A stretch of DNA of 64,000 nucleotides from Bacteroides intestinalis (GTDB lineage: Bacteria; Bacteroidota; Bacteroidia; Bacteroidales; Bacteroidaceae), in contig NZ_CABJDN010000001.1 in assembly GCF_902364365.1 (NCBI RefSeq), positions 434,001 through 498,000 on the forward strand, written 5' to 3'. The position numbers and the translations under genes are program-made. A model generated the notes under the pieces. It ran no database searches. It was not told the origin of the DNA and saw only the letters and a list, made by a program, of their open reading frames with translations. Shown here piece by piece: positions 54,716 to 62,663 of this stretch (positions are counted from its first letter, which is position 1; the number at the start of each line of letters is the position of its first letter).

Positions 54716-55972
54716 TCATGCTTCTTTGATAATATCCAGTACCTTTATTGCAGCCGGAAAACCGATATAAGGCATACATTGTATGACGGCGGCAGTCAGC
54801 GTTTCCTTACTGTTCCCTACTTTCAGATTGGCCTGAAGATGTAATGGGAGTTGAGATTCCGCACCAATTACAGTCAACACGCAGAAGGTTAATAATTCAC
54901 GCATTTGGGCATTCAGTCCGCTTCGGGTTTGGAAATCTCCGAAATGAACTTCAGTCAGGAAACGTGCTACGTCGGCTCCCATGCCGCCCGGAACATCTTT
55001 CAGAAATTCCTTCATAGCCTCTCCGTAAAGCGGTTCCTGAATGGCAAGGCCTTTCTCCAAACGATTTTCTTCTGTCACTTTCTCCTGTTTTTCCAAAGGC
55101 AGCTTGATACCTCTTTCTGTAAATGTGGAGTTTATTGCACCTAATGCATTCAGTACTTTGGGAAAACCAATGAAAGGAGCAAGTTGATAGATAGCTTCGC
55201 GCAATTCAATCGGAGTCACCCCTACATTTAATGTAGCTCCGGCATGACTCTTGAGCTGTGGCAGTTGCTGCATGGCGGCTAATGATACGCAAGTAATCAT
55301 CTCACGGGTTTTCATATCCAGATCACCTGTGCGGAACACTTCTCCAAAGATATATTTCTGAAGTATATCCATCATTTCCGGATCTGTGCCTTCTCCGGTC
55401 AGAGCTTCTCCTCCAAATAGTTGGGTGAAGTTTTCTTTGCACAAATCAACTCTGTTCATATCCTTTTTATTCTCGCTTCTTTGGTCTTTTACAGCTTCCG
55501 CATATTCTTCATCATTCACCACCTCAAGCCAGGTATTCTGATTCGTTTGCGGATTGCATGCTATGGCAAGGTGTGAGAACCAACTATCGGGTGCGGCGCC
55601 GTGCCAATGTTCTACGTTGGGAGCGATTTCTACTATATCGCCGGGCAATAGGCGGCGTGCAGTCTTTCCGCGTTCCTGATAATAGCCTATACCACCTACG
55701 GCAATTAGTAGTTGTCCGCCTGTGTGACTGTGCCAGTTGTTGCGGCAACCGGGCTCAAACGTAACGTTGGACATCGGTACATTTAATTCTTTGCTGGTTG
55801 TCAAAGGTGCCAGCCAGGATTTACCTGTGAAATACTGTGCGTAGCCAGTATTCTCTTCCCCTACCGGGAAGTCACTGATTTTAGGAACTTCTGTTTTCAT
55901 ATCTTGTGCGTTTATATTGCCTGTACCGATTAAAGCAACCGTCATGGCAATGATTATTCTTTTCAGATTCAT
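54716..55972 (-). CDS. Exported cupin fused to two carboxymuconolactone-decarboxylase domains
   Basis: The 418-residue protein has a signal peptide ending near GNINAQD. Residues about 60-140 form a cupin (NNWHSHTGGQLLIAVGGIGYY; EIAPNVEHWHGA with the usual His ligands). Two CMD units follow: GDLDMKTREMITCVSLAAM (about 216-234) and SGLNAQMRELLTFCVLTVIG (about 349-368), each with the helical core of AhpD-like folds, and each ending in a FIGFPKVLNAL or YIGFPAAIKVL segment. Each CMD unit has a single visible Cys near the core (ITCVSL and FCVLTV) rather than CxxC, so thiol peroxidase activity is doubtful. Probably periplasmic; substrate unknown. Confidence 0.88.
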   Translation of the reverse strand: MNLKRIIIAMTVALIGTGNINAQDMKTEVPKISDFPVGEENTGYAQYFTGKSWLAPLTTSKELNVPMSNVTFEPGCRNNWHSHTGGQLLIAVGGIGYYQERGKTARRLLPGDIVEIAPNVEHWHGAAPDSWFSHLAIACNPQTNQNTWLEVVNDEEYAEAVKDQRSENKKDMNRVDLCKENFTQLFGGEALTGEGTDPEMMDILQKYIFGEVFRTGDLDMKTREMITCVSLAAMQQLPQLKSHAGATLNVGVTPIELREAIYQLAPFIGFPKVLNALGAINSTFTERGIKLPLEKQEKVTEENRLEKGLAIQEPLYGEAMKEFLKDVPGGMGADVARFLTEVHFGDFQTRSGLNAQMRELLTFCVLTVIGAESQLPLHLQANLKVGNSKETLTAAVIQCMPYIGFPAAIKVLDIIKEA

Positions 55973-55998
55973 AATATCTTGTTTTATGGTGATAGATT

Positions 55999-56505
55999 CT
56001 ATTGTCTTTCAATCTTTACGACGACATTGCCTGCTACGTCGAAAGCTTCTATTCCGTTTCCGTCGATCTGCCCCAGATGTATCAGTTCGCTGCTGTGGCT
56101 TCCACTTTTATAAAAGAGAGCGACGTTTCCCCAGGGAGCGTACAAATCAATATCTCCACGCGATGGAGTATGCCCCTTGGGTGCACCTTCGGTATTGAAT
56201 GCAGGTTCCGGATAAAATATCTTTTCTGCTCCGGCATAATCATTCATAGTAACTTCTATAGGCAGACGTGATAGGAAATCACGAGTTGTAACATTGTCTT
56301 TCATCGTTGCGGTAACTTCACGGTTACCTACGGTTATCTTTATTTTCATACTATTATCTTCTGGTTTATTATCTTCATCACCATCATTTCCGGGAGTTTC
56401 CGGTTGTTCAGTTTCCGGTTCCTCAAAACCATTGGGAGAATTGCTGCATGCCGTTATTGTAAGGGCAAACAATAACATTACTGGAAATAAGAATAGCTTT
56501 TTCAT
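55999..56505 (-). CDS. Cyclophilin-like fold lipoprotein
   Basis: The 168-residue lipoprotein has lipobox TITAC (Cys20) then SNSPNGFEEPETEQPETP, an acidic, Pro-rich linker to about residue 50. The C-terminal domain (about 52-168) has MKIKITVGNREVTATMKDN, GDIDLYAPWGNVALFYK and LIHLGQIDGNGIEAF, typical of the small cyclophilin-like family, which is not a known isomerase. It lies 26 nt upstream of the cupin-CMD gene on the same strand, so the two probably form an operon. Confidence 0.85.
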   Translation of the reverse strand: MKKLFLFPVMLLFALTITACSNSPNGFEEPETEQPETPGNDGDEDNKPEDNSMKIKITVGNREVTATMKDNVTTRDFLSRLPIEVTMNDYAGAEKIFYPEPAFNTEGAPKGHTPSRGDIDLYAPWGNVALFYKSGSHSSELIHLGQIDGNGIEAFDVAGNVVVKIERQ

Positions 56506-56811
56506 ATTACTTCTTTATTAAATTAAGATTTATATCTGCTTCATTCACAATGCAAAATTACCGAAGATGTTCCATAAACGTTGTATACAGATTACAGATA
56601 AAAGTAACTGAATTACTGTTTTTGTCAGTTGGCGAGAGTAATTTTAAAAGAAGAGGATACTTAACATGACGACTGGGGTAGCCTTGAATAACGACTGAGA
56701 CTACCTCGAATAATGTCTTACAACCCATATAGATATAAAATACGGAATTCCAAGACCTGATTTAGCTTATATCGGGATGGGAATGAATTAAAGATTACTG
56801 ATGTACTTTTG
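56506..56811. other. Gene-free stretch with a short repeat
   Basis: No open frame of note. At 56668-56718 there are two imperfect direct copies of an about 23-nt unit beginning CGACTGxG and ending GAATAA (ACGACTGGGGTAGCCTTGAA and ACGACTGAGACTACCTCGAA). Otherwise nothing is seen apart from AT-rich sequence. Confidence 0.5.
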
Positions 56812-57855
56812 TTAGTTCAGCATCAGACTCATGTATGCTTGTTCCGAAGCAAATACTTTTTCTGTTAATTGCCCGATGGTTAGTTGCTCATGTGCGCCTG
56901 GAAGGCGTCTGTGACTATACATACATTTCCCTTTATTCAGGTAATAATAACCATTGTTGGCTGAAAGTTCGTTGTCAATGAGATCAATGTTCATTTCTTC
57001 CTCGGGATGTGTGGCTGCATAAAGTTGCAGTACAGGTTTGGCCTGAATGATGCGTATCATACCCAAATCGAAAGAGGTTTGGTCTTTTACGGGAGGTATG
57101 ATGATATCAAGACTTTCGGTCTGCATGTCTTGGCAGATGTGGGTGAGCAGCAAACGCTCTGCTTCGAGAGTATTTGCAAATAGTTCATTTATAAATAGTT
57201 TGGAAGCTTCTTCATCGGGATAGACAATGGCAAGAGCGGCAATTCCAGATTCATTCGAAAGAGTGAAAATGCACCCACAACTCAGATTGAGGTCGGCCAG
57301 TATGACGTAGAAGTCTGTCTTTGTATGTTGCAGGCAGCAAGGGCGTTCCTGCATTTTGCGATTCAGATATTGGTAGACATCTTCATCATAGTCTGTGTAA
57401 GCCTGAAAGCACCAACCAGTCTCGGCAGATGAAGTGAGAGAAGGAGCATCCGTTTCATCTGTTGGTAAATGAAAAGTGCGTTTACCGTAACGGAAAGCCG
57501 TTGCGTAACCTACGCGTGCATAATAATCAAATAACCAAGACTCGGCAGGAATAAGGGTCGTAAATGCGATATCATTACGATACATGCGTCCGAATGCCTG
57601 GGACAACAATTCTCGCATAACGCCCCGGCTACGGTAGTCGGGGTGAGTACAAGCGCCCGAAATGTATGCAGTCGGTACGTTATTACCATGGAAAGTTATT
57701 GGATAGGGAAGCATTTGCAAGGCGGCAATGACTTCATCGCCACTTTCGATGGCAACATTCACTTCGCTGTTGTAACGAAGGCTGAAGTACATATCTACAA
57801 ATTCGTCATTATCGTTAAAACAAAGCTTCCACAACTTCTTTACCTTTTCACGCAT
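56812..57855 (-). CDS. GNAT-family N-acetyltransferase, Eis-like size
   Basis: The 347-residue protein has an N-terminal GNAT domain (about 1-160) with ISGACTHPDYRSRGVMRELL (about 65-84), the acetyl-CoA binding R/Q-x-x-G-x-G/A-type segment. The remaining half has a second, weaker GNAT-like fold and a C-terminal region similar to sterol-carrier-like tails of Eis proteins. It is cytoplasmic. The substrate is unknown. It lies 75 nt downstream of the DUF2156 gene, in the same direction. Confidence 0.85.
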   Translation of the reverse strand: MREKVKKLWKLCFNDNDEFVDMYFSLRYNSEVNVAIESGDEVIAALQMLPYPITFHGNNVPTAYISGACTHPDYRSRGVMRELLSQAFGRMYRNDIAFTTLIPAESWLFDYYARVGYATAFRYGKRTFHLPTDETDAPSLTSSAETGWCFQAYTDYDEDVYQYLNRKMQERPCCLQHTKTDFYVILADLNLSCGCIFTLSNESGIAALAIVYPDEEASKLFINELFANTLEAERLLLTHICQDMQTESLDIIIPPVKDQTSFDLGMIRIIQAKPVLQLYAATHPEEEMNIDLIDNELSANNGYYYLNKGKCMYSHRRLPGAHEQLTIGQLTEKVFASEQAYMSLMLN

Positions 57856-57930
57856 TATTTCTATCTCCTATTCAAATGCTTACTATCTTTTACTTATTTA
57901 TTACTTGCTATTAACTTACTTAAAAGAATC

Positions 57931-58848
57931 TTACCATTTCACCGGATCTACAGGGGTATCTTTTAGGCAAGCCATATATTTCTCCAGAATAATCACTGGC
58001 TGGTAGGATAATTTGGCTTTGCGTAGTCCTTCGATACCCAAATCTTCTTCCCGGTTGATATAAGTATATTGTTCGGGAATATGATTGGCAAATTCATAAT
58101 TTATCATGGTGTAGGCACCATCAATCGTGGTGTCTGCTTTTTCTACATGTACGCCGAAAGTATCCTGGTTGATGGGCATACCGAAAGTGAAAGCTACAAT
58201 TTTACCATCTACATGAAGAATACCTCCTGTCAGGCCAAGGGCATCGAAGTTATGCAGTGCATATATGAGGGCACGACGTTCGTTACCCGTACCTTCGTGC
58301 TGGTCGCAATTGTTCACTTTGCACCATTCGGCTTCCAGATCGAGACATTCCTGTATACGGTCGGAAGTGAGAGGAACATATTCATAATTAGTATAGGTCC
58401 GGCGGAATTTATTGAGGTGGTTCCGTTTGGCCTGGAACTTCTTGCCGGCCAATGTGGCAAGGTCGGTTCGAAGATACAGGTAATCGGCATAATCCCTGTC
58501 CGCTTCGAAATGAAACTTATCAGGCATTATGGCTTCCAAGTCAGCCCGCATGCCTGCGCATACTCCGAGCATACAGAAGCGTTCACCTTCATGGTTGGCA
58601 TCTTCTATCATATCCTCCAGCACTTTCTTTAAATCTCCATTCCCGACTGGCATCATGTATACCAATTCTTCTCCTGCCCAGAATTTCAGTATCAGGAAGC
58701 CGTCCTGTACTGCAAACTTGGTGTCATAAAGGAAACGCCAACTACAGAGATTGGAAAATGAAAGGTCACAGTTGCGTCGGGGACTATGCTGTGTATAAGA
58801 TGTAATGAGTTCTTTATCTTTAAGTTCGATGTCTTTAAATGATATCAT
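57931..58848 (-). CDS. DUF2156 (phosphatidylglycerol lysyltransferase C-domain-like) protein
   Basis: The 305-residue protein has no transmembrane segment. Marks are FSNLCSWRFLYDTKFAVQDG (about 31-50), AKRNHLNKFRRTYTNYEYVP (about 142-161) and YTMINYEFANHIPEQYTYIN (about 244-263), as in the soluble GNAT-like C-terminal domain of MprF. It lacks the membrane flippase part. In Bacteroides these stand-alone proteins may transfer an acyl or aminoacyl group; function is not known. It is upstream of a GNAT gene. A minus-strand TATCTTTG lies at 58891-58884, 36 nt before the ATG. Confidence 0.85.
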   Translation of the reverse strand: MISFKDIELKDKELITSYTQHSPRRNCDLSFSNLCSWRFLYDTKFAVQDGFLILKFWAGEELVYMMPVGNGDLKKVLEDMIEDANHEGERFCMLGVCAGMRADLEAIMPDKFHFEADRDYADYLYLRTDLATLAGKKFQAKRNHLNKFRRTYTNYEYVPLTSDRIQECLDLEAEWCKVNNCDQHEGTGNERRALIYALHNFDALGLTGGILHVDGKIVAFTFGMPINQDTFGVHVEKADTTIDGAYTMINYEFANHIPEQYTYINREEDLGIEGLRKAKLSYQPVIILEKYMACLKDTPVDPVKW

Positions 58849-58902
58849 ATCGTCGTTTTCGTTAGTTTCAATATAAAGAATAACAAAGATAAGGAGAAAT
58901 TG

Positions 58903-59598
58903 TTATAGCAACCCTAATAATCGCAAAATAGTTGGCGTAAGTAGGGCGGTGAAAATACCATTCAGTGTAAGTCCAAGACTGGCGTAAGCTCCGTATTTGC
59001 TACTGATATCCATGGCGGTGGAAGTTCCCACAGCATGGGCAGCAGCTCCCAGGGATAATCCTTGGGCTATAGGACTCTTAATACGCGTAAGTTTCAGGGT
59101 TTTTATTCCGACAATACTACCCAGTAAACCGACGCAAACCACTACGGCAGCCGTCAGTGCAGGAATGCCGCCTAATGTATCTGCTACTTCCATGGCAATA
59201 GGGGTAGTAACAGATTTAGGTGCCAATGAATAAATAATCTCCTGCGGTGCTCCCATCAGTTTGGCAATCACCACTACGGAAACTACCCCGATGATACAAC
59301 CTGCCAATTGTGAAAGCAGGATCGGGGCCAATTGCTTCTTTATGGCCTCCAATTGTAGATATAGAGGTACGCCAAGGGCTACTACTGCCGGTTTCAGCCA
59401 GAACTCAATGAGGTATCCGCCTTTGTTGTAGGTTTCGTAGTTGATATGTGCCAGTTTCAGAAAGATAATCAGGATGGCGATAGTCAACAAAATGGGGTTA
59501 AGCAATAAAATACCAGTTTTCTTTTGCAACAGCTTTGAAAAGAAAAACACGCCGAAAGTAACGGCTAACAAGAAGAATTCGTTGTCTAAGTAACTCAT
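58903..59598 (-). CDS. lrgB: LrgB/CidB-like membrane protein
   Basis: The ATG at 59598 (231 residues) overlaps the LrgA stop as ATGA and is preferred to an in-frame GTG at 59628. The protein has seven or more hydrophobic segments with PKSVTTPIAMEVADTLGG (about 137-154) and KSPIAQGLSLGAAAHAVGTS (given in part), both family marks. With LrgA it affects murein-hydrolase activity or small-metabolite export, including pyruvate in some species. Translation is probably coupled to LrgA. Confidence 0.93.
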   Translation of the reverse strand: MSYLDNEFFLLAVTFGVFFFSKLLQKKTGILLLNPILLTIAILIIFLKLAHINYETYNKGGYLIEFWLKPAVVALGVPLYLQLEAIKKQLAPILLSQLAGCIIGVVSVVVIAKLMGAPQEIIYSLAPKSVTTPIAMEVADTLGGIPALTAAVVVCVGLLGSIVGIKTLKLTRIKSPIAQGLSLGAAAHAVGTSTAMDISSKYGAYASLGLTLNGIFTALLTPTILRLLGLL

Positions 59599-59933
59599 TT
59601 GATTTTGCGTGCTAATTGATGAACCCACCCTGTAACGATTAAAACCAACAGGGTACTAACTAAAGAAGCAATCACTATCGGCCAGAATTGAGCAGCGATA
59701 ATATCAAAATAAAGCATGAGAGCTACACCGGGAGGAACAAAGAAGAATCCCAAATTAGCAACCAGAAAGTCGGACAATCCCTGCACCCATTGCAGTTTAA
59801 TCCAACCCAATTTCAGGAAAAGGGTGAGCAACAGCATACCTATGATGCTGGACGGAAGCTTGATATCCGTAAGAAAAACAACCAATTCACCCAAAGCCAG
59901 GCATCCGAAAAGGATGGCGCATTGACGAATCAT
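59595..59933 (-). CDS. lrgA: LrgA/CidA-like holin-family membrane protein
   Basis: The 112-residue protein has four transmembrane helices; the motif ELVVFLTDIKLPSSIIGMLL (about 17-36) and the GLSDFLVANLGFFFVPPGVA region (about 53-72) are typical. Holin-like CidA/LrgA family. It is the first gene of the lrgAB operon, ending in an ATGA overlap with lrgB. Upstream, a minus-strand TAACTTTG (60038-60031) lies about 98 nt before the ATG. Confidence 0.92.
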   Translation of the reverse strand: MIRQCAILFGCLALGELVVFLTDIKLPSSIIGMLLLTLFLKLGWIKLQWVQGLSDFLVANLGFFFVPPGVALMLYFDIIAAQFWPIVIASLVSTLLVLIVTGWVHQLARKIK

Positions 59934-60158
59934 ACTATATTACCTATTTATTATTATTAAATTCAACTCTCTTTGGGCAATAACTTTCTTAATAACTGAC
60001 CGAAAGTTGAATTGTTTACTGAAAACGCTGCAAAGTTAGGTGTTTTGTAGATTGGCTGTCACAGTTTCTTGCGATATTTCTTTCTATTTGTACGTTTTGT
60101 GCCAGCTTAGTGTTAAATATTATAATAATTGCGGTTTGGAACACAAAAATGCCCCGAA

Positions 60159-60193
60159 TTGCAATGTTGATATTGCAAAATTGTGTACTTTTG
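60159..60193 (+). promoter_or_regulatory. pta-ackA promoter with a TTGCAAT inverted repeat
   Basis: TACTTTTG (60186-60193) fits the -7 consensus, 47 nt before the pta ATG. The -33 area holds a perfect pair TTGCAAT (60159-60165) and ATTGCAA (60172-60178), with TTG 16 nt before the -7 box. This looks like an operator. The rest of the 307-nt gap back to lrgA shows only the divergent -7 box for lrgA and AT-rich DNA. Confidence 0.5.
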
Positions 60194-60240
60194 CGGCGTG
60201 AATAACACATCTACCGAATTTTTATACACAATTTATATAT

Positions 60241-61257
60241 ATGCAGAGATTAATTAATGAAATCGTTGAGCGTGCGAAAGCCGACCGCCAACGTATTGTT
60301 CTTCCTGAAGGAACGGAAGAACGTACTTTGAAAGCTGCCAATCAAATTTTGACAGATGGAGTTGCTGACTTGATTCTTCTGGGTAATCCGGACGAAATTA
60401 ACGCTTGTGCAACAGAATGGGGACTTGGAAACATCAGTAAGGCTACTATTATTGATCCGGAGAATCATCCGAAGAAAGAAGAGTATGCACAATTGTTGTG
60501 TGAACTTCGCAAGAAAAAAGGTATGACTATCGAAGAAGCTCGTAAGTTGGTACTTAACCCGCTCTATCTGGGCTGTCTGATTATTAAGAATGGTGATGCT
60601 GACGGTCAATTGGCAGGTGCACGCAATACGACGGGTGATGTATTGCGTCCGGCATTGCAAATCATTAAGACAACTCCGGGCATCACTTGTGTATCCGGTG
60701 CAATGTTGTTGTTGACACACGCTCCCGAATATGGAAAGAACGGTATTTTGGTGATGGGTGATGTAGCTGTTACACCGGTTCCCGATGCAGAACAACTGGC
60801 GCAGATTGCGGTTTGTACCGCTCGCACTGCTAAGTCAGTGGTAGGTATGGAACCTAAGGTAGCGATGCTGAGCTTTTCAACTAAAGGTTCTGCTAAACAT
60901 GAGGTTGTGGATAAAGTAATTGAAGCTGTGAGAATTGCCCATGAAATGGCTCCCGACTTAGCTCTCGACGGTGAGTTGCAGGCTGATGCTGCATTGGTTC
61001 CAGAAGTAGGTGCCAGCAAAGCTCCGGGTTCTCCGATTGCCGGAAGCGCAAATGTGTTGATTGTACCGAGTCTTGAAGTAGGTAATATTTCTTATAAATT
61101 GGTACAACGTTTAGGTCATGCAGATGCAGTAGGTCCCATTTTGCAGGGTATTGCCCGTCCGGTGAACGATCTTTCACGCGGTTGCTCCATTGAAGATATT
61201 TATCGCATGATTGCGATTACTGCTAATCAGGCTATTGCAGCAAAGGATCATAAATAA
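60241..61257 (+). CDS. pta: Phosphate acetyltransferase
   Basis: The 338-residue enzyme turns acetyl-CoA and phosphate into acetyl phosphate, with ackA giving acetate and ATP in fermentation. Signatures are VLPEGTEERTLKAANQIL (about 20-37), DGQLAGARNTTGDVLRPALQ, MLSFSTKGSAKHE, DGELQADAALVP and SKAPGSPIAGSANVLIVPSL. It is the short form without a BioD-like N-terminal domain. It lies 22 nt upstream of ackA. Confidence 0.97.
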   Translation: MQRLINEIVERAKADRQRIVLPEGTEERTLKAANQILTDGVADLILLGNPDEINACATEWGLGNISKATIIDPENHPKKEEYAQLLCELRKKKGMTIEEARKLVLNPLYLGCLIIKNGDADGQLAGARNTTGDVLRPALQIIKTTPGITCVSGAMLLLTHAPEYGKNGILVMGDVAVTPVPDAEQLAQIAVCTARTAKSVVGMEPKVAMLSFSTKGSAKHEVVDKVIEAVRIAHEMAPDLALDGELQADAALVPEVGASKAPGSPIAGSANVLIVPSLEVGNISYKLVQRLGHADAVGPILQGIARPVNDLSRGCSIEDIYRMIAITANQAIAAKDHK

Positions 61258-61279
61258 CTATTAAATCTGAATATATAAA

Positions 61280-62482
61280 ATGAAAGTCTTAGTATTAAAC
61301 TGCGGTAGTTCGTCCATCAAATACAAATTGTTTGATATGGATCATAAAGAAGTGATCGCACAGGGTGGTATCGAAAAAATTGGCCTGCAAGGCTCTTTCC
61401 TGAAATTTACTTTGCCTAGCGGTGAAAAGAAAATTTTGGAGAAAGATATTCCTGAACATACCGTAGGGGTAGAATTTATTCTGGATACATTGACCAGCCC
61501 TGAATATGGTGCTATTAAATCTTTAAATGAAATTAACGCAGTAGGTCACCGTATGGTGCATGGTGGTGAGAAATTCAGTGAATCTGTATTACTGACACAG
61601 GAAGTTCTGGATGCTTTTACTGCTTGCAACGATCTGGCTCCGCTTCACAATCCTGCTAACCTGAAAGGTGTAAACGCTATCTCTGCTATATTGCCTAATG
61701 TACCACAAATTGGTGTATTCGATACTGCATTCCATCAGACTATGCCTGACTATGCTTATTTGTATGCTATTCCTTACGAATTGTATAAAAAGTATGGCGT
61801 ACGTCGTTATGGTTTCCACGGAACTTCTCACCGTTACGTTTCACAACGTGTGTGCGAATTTCTGGGTGTGAATCCTGAAGGAAAGAAGATTATTACTTGT
61901 CACATTGGTAACGGTGGTTCTATCACTGCTGTAAAAGATGGTAAGAGTATTGATACCAGCATGGGTTTGACTCCGCTGGAAGGCTTGATGATGGGTACAC
62001 GTAGTGGTGACATTGACGCCGGTGCCGTAACTTTCATTATGGAAAAAGAGAATCTGAATGCTGCCGGTGTATCTGACTTGCTGAATAAGAAGAGCGGTGT
62101 AATGGGTGTCTTTGGTGTATCCAGTGATATGCGCGAGTTGGAAGCTGCTGTTGCTGCTGGTAACAATAAAATGGCCGACCTGACTGAAAAGATGTATTTC
62201 TACCGTATTAAGAAGTATATCGGTGCTTATGCTGCTGCTTTGGGTGGCGTGGACATCATTGTATTTACAGGTGGTGTAGGCGAAAATCAGGCTTCTTGCC
62301 GTTCAGGAGCATGTGAAGGTTTGGAATATATGGGTGTGAAACTGGATCTGGAAAAGAATAAGATTCGTGGAGAAGAGGCAGTGATTTCTGCTGAAGACTC
62401 TAAGGTGAAAGTTGTAGTTATCCCAACTGACGAAGAGTTGATGATTGCTTCGGATACTATGGCTATCTTAAATAAGAAATAA
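61280..62482 (+). CDS. ackA: Acetate kinase
   Basis: The 400-residue ASKHA-fold kinase makes acetate and ATP from acetyl phosphate. Signatures are VLVLNCGSSSIKYKLFD at the start, HRMVHGGEKF, FDTAFHQTMPD, RRYGFHGTSHRYVS, CHIGNGGSITAVKDGKSIDT (given in part) and GGVGENQASCR. Length is normal. It is co-transcribed with pta and followed by a strong terminator. Confidence 0.97.
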   Translation: MKVLVLNCGSSSIKYKLFDMDHKEVIAQGGIEKIGLQGSFLKFTLPSGEKKILEKDIPEHTVGVEFILDTLTSPEYGAIKSLNEINAVGHRMVHGGEKFSESVLLTQEVLDAFTACNDLAPLHNPANLKGVNAISAILPNVPQIGVFDTAFHQTMPDYAYLYAIPYELYKKYGVRRYGFHGTSHRYVSQRVCEFLGVNPEGKKIITCHIGNGGSITAVKDGKSIDTSMGLTPLEGLMMGTRSGDIDAGAVTFIMEKENLNAAGVSDLLNKKSGVMGVFGVSSDMRELEAAVAAGNNKMADLTEKMYFYRIKKYIGAYAAALGGVDIIVFTGGVGENQASCRSGACEGLEYMGVKLDLEKNKIRGEEAVISAEDSKVKVVVIPTDEELMIASDTMAILNKK

Positions 62483-62521
62483 TCCTTGAAAAGTTAATAA
62501 TCTCGCAATCGCGATGTAACA

Positions 62522-62567
62522 ATAAAGCCGGAAGCAATGCGGATTGCCTTCCGGCTTTATTTTTTTA
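62522..62567 (+). terminator. Terminator of pta-ackA
   Basis: The stem AAAGCCGGAAG (62524-62534) with CTTCCGGCTTT (62548-62558), extended by an inner CAAT/ATTG pair, is followed by a T-run to 62567. It lies about 40 nt after the ackA stop. Confidence 0.9.
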
Positions 62568-62600
62568 CAGTATCTGCTCCAAGAACTGGCTTAAAATCCT

Positions 62601-62608
62601 TATCTTTG
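62601..62608 (+). promoter_or_regulatory. Candidate -7 box of the alkaline phosphatase gene
   Basis: TATCTTTG fits the consensus, 56 nt before the ATG at 62664. No matching -33 TTTG is seen at the right spacing. Confidence 0.4.
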
Positions 62609-62663
62609 CTTGTCTCTTAAGAGAAAGCGACATTTATTCAAACTACTTTAAATATACCAATTT

